Assembly (NCBI RefSeq): GCF_018070565.1
Contig: NZ_JAGPXL010000028.1
Coordinates: forward strand, 1 to 64,000
DNA from: Streptomyces sp. B93
GTDB lineage: Bacteria; Actinomycetota; Actinomycetes; Streptomycetales; Streptomycetaceae
Reading direction: 5' to 3'
DNA: 64,000 nt
Shown: positions 60,371-64,000 of the stretch, in pieces
How positions within the stretch are numbered: position 1 is the stretch's first letter
How the letters are laid out: each line of letters opens with the position of its first letter
Notes under the pieces: model-generated
What the model was told of the DNA's origin: nothing
The model's database searches: none
The model's input: the letters and a program-made list of their open reading frames with translations, nothing else
Position numbers and translations under genes: made by a program

Positions 60371-60889
60371 TCAGACCGCTTCCCGGTTCCCCTTGGCCAC
60401 GGCACCCGACCGGTGAACCGGCGGCAGCACACTCCACGGGAAGTTGATCCACTGATCCGTCCGCTTCCACACGTACTCGCACTTCACGAGGGAGTGGGAC
60501 TTCTCATAGATCACGGCGCTGCGCACCTCAGCGACGGCGTCGAGACAGAAGTCACGGACGAGCTTCAGGGTCTTCCCGGTGTCGGCGACGTCATCGGCGA
60601 TGAGCACCTTCTTCTCCGAGAAGTCGACGACGTTGGGAACGGGAGCGAGCATGACGGGCATCTCGAGGGTGGTCCCGACCCCGGTGTAGAACTCCACATT
60701 CACGAGATGGATGTTTTTGCAATCCAGCGCATAGGCGAGCCCCCCGGCAACGAACACCCCGCCCCGCGCGATGCTGAGCACGATGTCGGGCTCATACCCG
60801 TCATCGACAATGGCTTGAGCCAGCTCACGAACAGCACCCCCGAACTGCTCATAACTCAAACTCTCGCGACCGCTACTCACACCACTCAC
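60371..60889 (-). CDS. phosphoribosyltransferase
   Basis: This 172-residue protein has the type I PRTase fold. The PRPP loop VLIADDVADTGKTLKLV is plain, and a substrate region IVLSIARGGVFVAGGLAYALD lies nearer the N-terminus. It resembles xanthine/hypoxanthine-type PRTases seen in Streptomyces. The base specificity cannot be decided. It follows dcd by 18 bp, and the junction carries a perfect 15-bp tandem repeat. Confidence 0.9.
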   Translation of the reverse strand: MSGVSSGRESLSYEQFGGAVRELAQAIVDDGYEPDIVLSIARGGVFVAGGLAYALDCKNIHLVNVEFYTGVGTTLEMPVMLAPVPNVVDFSEKKVLIADDVADTGKTLKLVRDFCLDAVAEVRSAVIYEKSHSLVKCEYVWKRTDQWINFPWSVLPPVHRSGAVAKGNREAV

Positions 60890-60913
60890 GACTCACACAC
60901 TCACGACTCACAC
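60884..60913. repeat. 15-bp perfect tandem duplication
   Basis: ACTCACGACTCACAC occurs at 60884-60898 and 60899-60913. It spans the dcd stop (60908) and the start of the phosphoribosyltransferase (60889), a likely slippage product. Confidence 0.93.
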
Positions 60914-61483
60914 CTGAGTCCGATGAAAGTTGATGAAGGACCGGGAGGCGGTAGGCCCACGCTGCCCCTGGTACCGCGACCCGTACCGCTCGCTCCCGTA
61001 CGGCGACTCCGCGGGCGAGCTGAGCCGGAACATGCACAACTGCCCGATCTTCATCCCGGGCCAGAGCTTGATCGGGAGGGTAGCGAGATTCGACAACTCA
61101 AGCGTCACATGCCCGGAGAACCCCGGATCGATGAACCCGGCGGTGGAATGCGTGACGAGCCCCAGCCGCCCCAGCGAACTCTTCCCCTCCAGCCGCGAGG
61201 CCAGATCATCGGGAAGCGTGATCACTTCATAGGTGGAGGCGAGAACGAACTCCCCCGGATGCAGAATGAACGGCTCATCGCCCTCCGGCTCCACGAGCCG
61301 CGTCAGATCCGCCTGCTCCACGGAGGGATCGATGTGCGGGTACCGGTGATTCTCGAACACCCGGAAATACCGGTCCAGCCGCACGTCGATGCTCGACGGC
61401 TGCACCATGGTCGCGTCATAGGGCTCGATACGCACCCGCCCGGCGTCGATCTCGGCCCGGATGTCCTTGTCAGAGAGAAGCAC
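60908..61483 (-). CDS. dcd: dCTP deaminase
   Basis: This 191-residue trimeric enzyme deaminates dCTP to dUTP for thymidylate synthesis (some actinobacterial forms are bifunctional with dUTPase). Motifs are SSIDVRLDRYFRVF, the substrate loop LEGKSSLGRLGLVTHSTAGFIDPGFSGHVTLEL (in parts, with Arg, Ala-Gly and Glu) and the C-terminal Tyr/Gln-rich closure YQGQRGPTASR. GTG 61483 is the start. It is followed by the phosphoribosyltransferase in an apparent nucleotide-salvage operon. Confidence 0.96.
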   Translation of the reverse strand: MLLSDKDIRAEIDAGRVRIEPYDATMVQPSSIDVRLDRYFRVFENHRYPHIDPSVEQADLTRLVEPEGDEPFILHPGEFVLASTYEVITLPDDLASRLEGKSSLGRLGLVTHSTAGFIDPGFSGHVTLELSNLATLPIKLWPGMKIGQLCMFRLSSPAESPYGSERYGSRYQGQRGPTASRSFINFHRTQV

Positions 61484-61566
61484 GCCCCGAGGATACGCAA
61501 GAGGCGCGGAACCCCCACAACCAGAGGGCCCCGCGCCAAGGTGTGCTGTCCGCCTGCCGCTCCCGC

Positions 61567-61725
61567 CTACCGCTTCTCGAAACTCACCGGCACGACACTG
61601 CGGAGCCGCGCACAGCGCGGACACCGCATAAGCCGACCAGGTCCGAGTCGCTCGGCCTGCTGCATCGGGAACGAAGCGGTGCTGAACACGTGCCCATCGG
61701 CACAACGGACGACGGTGCGCTCCAT
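61567..61725 (-). CDS. small zinc-ribbon-like protein
   Basis: This 52-residue protein starts at ATG 61725 (MERTVVRCADGHVFSTASFP). It has CxxGH near the N-terminus and CPRC near the C-terminus, a plausible zinc knuckle with one Cys, one His and two Cys. I recall near-identical small proteins in other Streptomyces genomes beside this tRNA. The role is unknown. It is upstream of dcd on the same strand. Confidence 0.75.
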   Translation of the reverse strand: MERTVVRCADGHVFSTASFPMQQAERLGPGRLMRCPRCARLRSVVPVSFEKR

Positions 61726-61999
61726 CAAGTCCAAGAGTCCCTTCCCCAAGAGCCGCGTCTGGCTGCCACTGCCGTGACGACGAACCCACACATTACGGGA
61801 CGAAAGGAACGACCCTCCAGGCGGCACTCCGATCCCGCCACCACCCTCCCCCACACCCCCACCGTACGCCCCAACTCCCGGCCCCCGCAGCCCCGTCCCG
61901 CCCCCTGAAACGCGCTCAGACCCCACGGCTTGAGCACCGGGGGCCTGGCATGAGGTACAGTGGGCGAGCATTCAGACACCGACCAGCTCGGCGTCTTAC

Positions 62000-62073
62000 G
62001 CGGGTGTAGTTTAATGGTAGAACATCAGCTTCCCAAGCTGAGAGCGCGAGTTCGATTCTCGTCACCCGCTCCA
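62000..62073 (+). tRNA. tRNA-Gly (anticodon CCC) with encoded CCA
   Basis: The acceptor stem GCGGGTG/CACCCGC, D-loop AGTTTAATGGTAGAAC, anticodon arm CAGCTTCCCAAGCTG (anticodon CCC) and T arm GCGAGTTCGATTCTCGT form a full cloverleaf. The discriminator T is at 62070 and CCA at 62071-62073. Its 3' part is presumably the attachment site of the neighbouring integrative element, because int starts next to it. Confidence 0.97.
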
Positions 62074-62078
62074 CGACT

Positions 62079-62108
62079 AAGGCCCAGGTCATCGACCCGG
62101 GCCTTTTT
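62079..62108 (+). terminator. intrinsic terminator after tRNA-Gly
   Basis: AAGGCCC (62079-62085) pairs with GGGCCTT (62099-62105), with GGTC/GACC extending the stem around ATC, followed by a T-run (62104-62108). It terminates the tRNA and may also face the integrase stop at 62123. Confidence 0.9.
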
Positions 62109-62122
62109 GCTGTCTGCGCTGA

Positions 62123-63292
62123 TCAGCGGTCGCGTGCCAGATCCGTGCCAGAAGGCCGGTCGGGCCCCTTCTTCTTTGCCGCAGCCCGAGCTTTCCGAAC
62201 GGTCGCGTCCAGCCCGGCAGCGACCTCTTCCTGACGCTCGTCGTCGGAGTGCTGATAGATCAGTGCCGCCTTCTCCGAGGACTGCCCGGCCCGGACCATG
62301 GTGTCCTTGAGCGTGGCACCGGAGCGCGTGGAGAGCGTGTGCCCGGTGTGCCGTAAATCGTAGAACCGGAAGCCCTCGGGCATCCCGACGACCTCCCGCT
62401 CCCGCCGCCACTTCCGCCCGAAGGTGCTGCGCCGGAACGGAGCACCCTTCTCCCCGACGAAGAGCAGCCCGTCCGGGCCCGGCTCGGCGTAGCTCTCCAG
62501 ATGCCAGCGCAGCTCCCGGCGGAGGAACGCGGGAAGAATCACAGTCCGGGTGCCAGCCTCCGACTTGGTGTCGCCCTGGACACGCCGCCCGTTCATCCGC
62601 TCGGGCTCGGCGAGACGCACGCGGACTCGAAGGTTGTCGAGGTCGACGTCCCGACGGCGGAGGCCCGCCAGTTCCTCCGGACGCATCGGACCGTACGCGC
62701 CAAGGTAGACCATGAGCCGCCACCGCATTCCCACCGCTTCGGCGAGGGCATCGACCTGGGCGACAGTCGCGATGCGCCGCTCAGCCGCCTTCTCCTTCCC
62801 CGCGCCCTTGATCCGGCATGGGTTGCGGGTGATCAGCTCGTCATCCACGGCCGTTTCCATGATGGCTTTGAGGAGCCGGTACGCCTTTGCCGTCATCGTC
62901 TTGGCGTTCGTGGTCCGCAGCCAATCGGCCCGCCACTCCCGGACGCGCGGAGCGGTGATCTCGTCCAAGTCCACATCAGCGAAGGCGAACAAGTGCTTGT
63001 CGAGTAGGTAGCGGTAGAGGTCGCGCGTGAGCGGCGCAAGTTCCCGCTCGTCCACCCACTTGTCGGCGTAGGCCCGGAAGCTCACCGCGCCTGCGTCGGG
63101 GTCGCGCCACTCTCCCCGCCGGATCTCGGTCTGTTTCTCGGCAAGCCAGTCGTCGGCATCCGCCGTCGTCTCGAAGGTGACGGGAGCCGGACGCATCACG
63201 CCGTCAGGGCCCGGATAGCGCGCCTGGTACCGGCCGGACGGAAGTCGCCTGATCGCGCCAAAACGGCGGCGCCTGCCCTTGCTGTTGGCCAT
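62123..63292 (-). CDS. int: tyrosine site-specific integrase (AICE type)
   Basis: This 389-residue tyrosine recombinase has an N-terminal arm-binding domain (GRYQARYPGPDGVMRPAPVTFETTADADDWLAEK, in parts) and a core-binding domain at ~70-165. The catalytic domain has Arg in GPMRPEELAGLRRRDVD, Arg-His in YDLRHTGHTL and Tyr in ALIYQHSDDERQ. The second box has Arg-His-Thr-Gly-His rather than the usual H-x-L-R. It lies adjacent to the tRNA-Gly 3' end, the usual AICE arrangement, and overlaps xis by 1 bp. Confidence 0.95.
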   Translation of the reverse strand: MANSKGRRRRFGAIRRLPSGRYQARYPGPDGVMRPAPVTFETTADADDWLAEKQTEIRRGEWRDPDAGAVSFRAYADKWVDERELAPLTRDLYRYLLDKHLFAFADVDLDEITAPRVREWRADWLRTTNAKTMTAKAYRLLKAIMETAVDDELITRNPCRIKGAGKEKAAERRIATVAQVDALAEAVGMRWRLMVYLGAYGPMRPEELAGLRRRDVDLDNLRVRVRLAEPERMNGRRVQGDTKSEAGTRTVILPAFLRRELRWHLESYAEPGPDGLLFVGEKGAPFRRSTFGRKWRREREVVGMPEGFRFYDLRHTGHTLSTRSGATLKDTMVRAGQSSEKAALIYQHSDDERQEEVAAGLDATVRKARAAAKKKGPDRPSGTDLARDR

Positions 63293-63507
63293 CAGGCAGC
63301 AGCCCTCCCGAAGCGAGACCGAGGCCGCCGCAGCGGCTCCACGGTGCGGGAGGCGAGGTAGTCGCGAAGTGCGCTCTCGGGGATACGGACGTGTCGGCCG
63401 ACCTTCACGTACCGAATGCGCCGCTCCTCGATGAGCCTCCGGGGGAAGCGGGCGGTCGTGCCCAGCAGCTCGGCGACCTGGTCGACGGACAGGTACCGGT
63501 CGTTCAT
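63292..63507 (-). CDS. xis: excisionase / MerR-like HTH protein
   Basis: This 71-residue protein (MNDRYLSVDQVAELLGTTARFPRRLIEERRIRYVKVGRHVRIPESALRDYL, in parts) has the winged-helix excisionase fold of pSAM2-type elements. It would bend DNA for excisive recombination with Int. ATG 63507 is used. It overlaps the rep gene by 4 bp and int by 1 bp, so rep-xis-int is one operon. Confidence 0.92.
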   Translation of the reverse strand: MNDRYLSVDQVAELLGTTARFPRRLIEERRIRYVKVGRHVRIPESALRDYLASRTVEPLRRPRSRFGRAAA

Positions 63508-64000
63508 GTGGTCGGCTCTCCTTCCGTTCCGGGAGCAGGTTCGAGGGACGCGGCCAGCCAGGTTTCGCCCGCGCTGAGGCCCGTTCCGGCGAAGACCCAG
63601 TGCGCGAGGACGAGCGTGGTTTCGCCGTCCTGGGGTGCGGGCGGTGCTGCCTGCGCGCGGCGCCACTCGGCGCGGGCGTCGCGAAGTGCGCCGAGGGTGG
63701 TGGAGTAGCGGCGGGACTTGGTGGAGAAGTGGCCGCGGAAGCCGAGCATGTGGGCCCAGGCCCGCAGGCGGAGGTCTGCCAGCTCGGGGCGCGCGCCGAG
63801 GGTCCAGGCGGTTCGGATCATGCGGCGGGCGTGGTCGGTGAGCTGGGCCCCGGCCAGCTCGGCGAGGAAGCGGATCGGCCGGTCGAGGGTGCCGGTCGCG
63901 GTCTCGGCTCCCTTGGTGGCGTACTTGGCGATGTACGCCGCTACGGCCCGCTCGGTCAGGTCCTGGCCACCGTCGAAGTCGGCGGAGCGGATCGGGCGCA
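63504..64000 (-). CDS. RepSA-like replication initiator, C-terminal part (runs off the window)
   Basis: This is the C-terminal ~165 residues of an AICE/Streptomyces plasmid replication initiator. The frame at the edge reads RPIRSADFDGGQDLTERAVA, then AAYIAKYATKGAETATGTLD, and later HARRMIRTAWTLG and RAWAHMLGFRGHFSTKSRRYSTTLG. The YIAKYATKG and GFRGHFSTKSR segments are typical of RepSA. The start is beyond base 64000. It is co-transcribed with xis and int, as in pSAM2. Confidence 0.92.
   Translation of the reverse strand, partial: RPIRSADFDGGQDLTERAVAAYIAKYATKGAETATGTLDRPIRFLAELAGAQLTDHARRMIRTAWTLGARPELADLRLRAWAHMLGFRGHFSTKSRRYSTTLGALRDARAEWRRAQAAPPAPQDGETTLVLAHWVFAGTGLSAGETWLAASLEPAPGTEGEPTT

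Larger units (their letters stand above)
62028..64000 (-). mobile_element. integrative conjugative element (AICE) end: att–int–xis–rep
   Basis: The order tRNA 3' end, integrase, excisionase, RepSA-like initiator on the minus strand is the standard left arm of a pSAM2-like AICE. The attachment core should lie in the tRNA-Gly 3' half (about 62028-62073). Replication, transfer (tra) and spread genes and the other att repeat should be to the right, outside the window. Confidence 0.88.

Overview
The window is high-GC actinobacterial DNA, almost certainly a Streptomyces chromosome. Codon third positions are strongly G/C and GTG/TTG starts are common. The gene order purA – kynurenine genes – fba – pyrE – speE-like – clpB – hspR/dnaJ/grpE/dnaK matches the conserved S. 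coelicolor core around SCO3629-SCO3675 as I remember it; I had no database to confirm this. Most of the window is housekeeping and regulatory core. There are three accessory patches: 31.6-36.9 kb, 41.5-45.4 kb and 62.0-64.0 kb.

Left part (1-30 kb, mostly minus strand). A 28-bp tandem repeat is followed by a membrane PstS-like binding protein, a PASTA-less Ser/Thr kinase, and a DJ-1/MarR pair with a 35-bp palindromic operator. A class III aminotransferase with a GntR regulator follows. Next come purA, a diacylglycerol-kinase-like gene, an Uma2 nuclease, and a GbsR/MarR regulator divergent from a two-gene antibiotic-type ABC exporter with an 18-bp palindrome between them. Then a CYP107U1-like P450, a NarL-type two-component system, and a three-gene tryptophan-to-anthranilate (kynurenine) operon. 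After DUF3151 and MFS genes come fba, pyrE, an aldose epimerase, a CoxG-like protein, a membrane-fused aminopropyltransferase and a DUF2617 protein.

Middle (30.8-45.4 kb). A class I aminotransferase gene (30881-32074) appears to be a double integration site. Two extra copies of its 3' end lie downstream, at 33144-33321 (truncated) and 36503-36940 (nearly complete). All copies break at the same codons (VGWV, just after the PLP lysine). Between them sit a toxin-antitoxin pair, then a large unknown protein with an Uma2 nuclease. No integrase remains. A YbjN protein, a MazEF-like pair and clpB follow. Next is a compact locus coding for a Sec-secreted peptide with three DS[SY]WG repeats, a Rieske-like protein without its usual cluster ligands, and four paralogous LuxR-type regulators (one reduced to its two ends). 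This looks like the best candidate for an undescribed peptide-signalling system.

Right part (45.8-64 kb). An orphan XylF-like lipoprotein and a secreted fibronectin-III protein precede the heat-shock operon dnaK-grpE-dnaJ-hspR. HspR operators (HAIR: CTTGAGT-N7-ACTCAAG) lie at both dnaK and clpB. Then come a WecA/MraY-family protein with altered catalytic residues, a membrane Fe-S oxidoreductase, an FG-GAP lipoprotein with a duplicated signal peptide, a Yip1 protein, a VOC protein, a phosphoribosyltransferase and dcd. The window ends with tRNA-Gly(CCC) and the int-xis-rep end of a pSAM2-like integrative element (AICE) that continues past the right edge.
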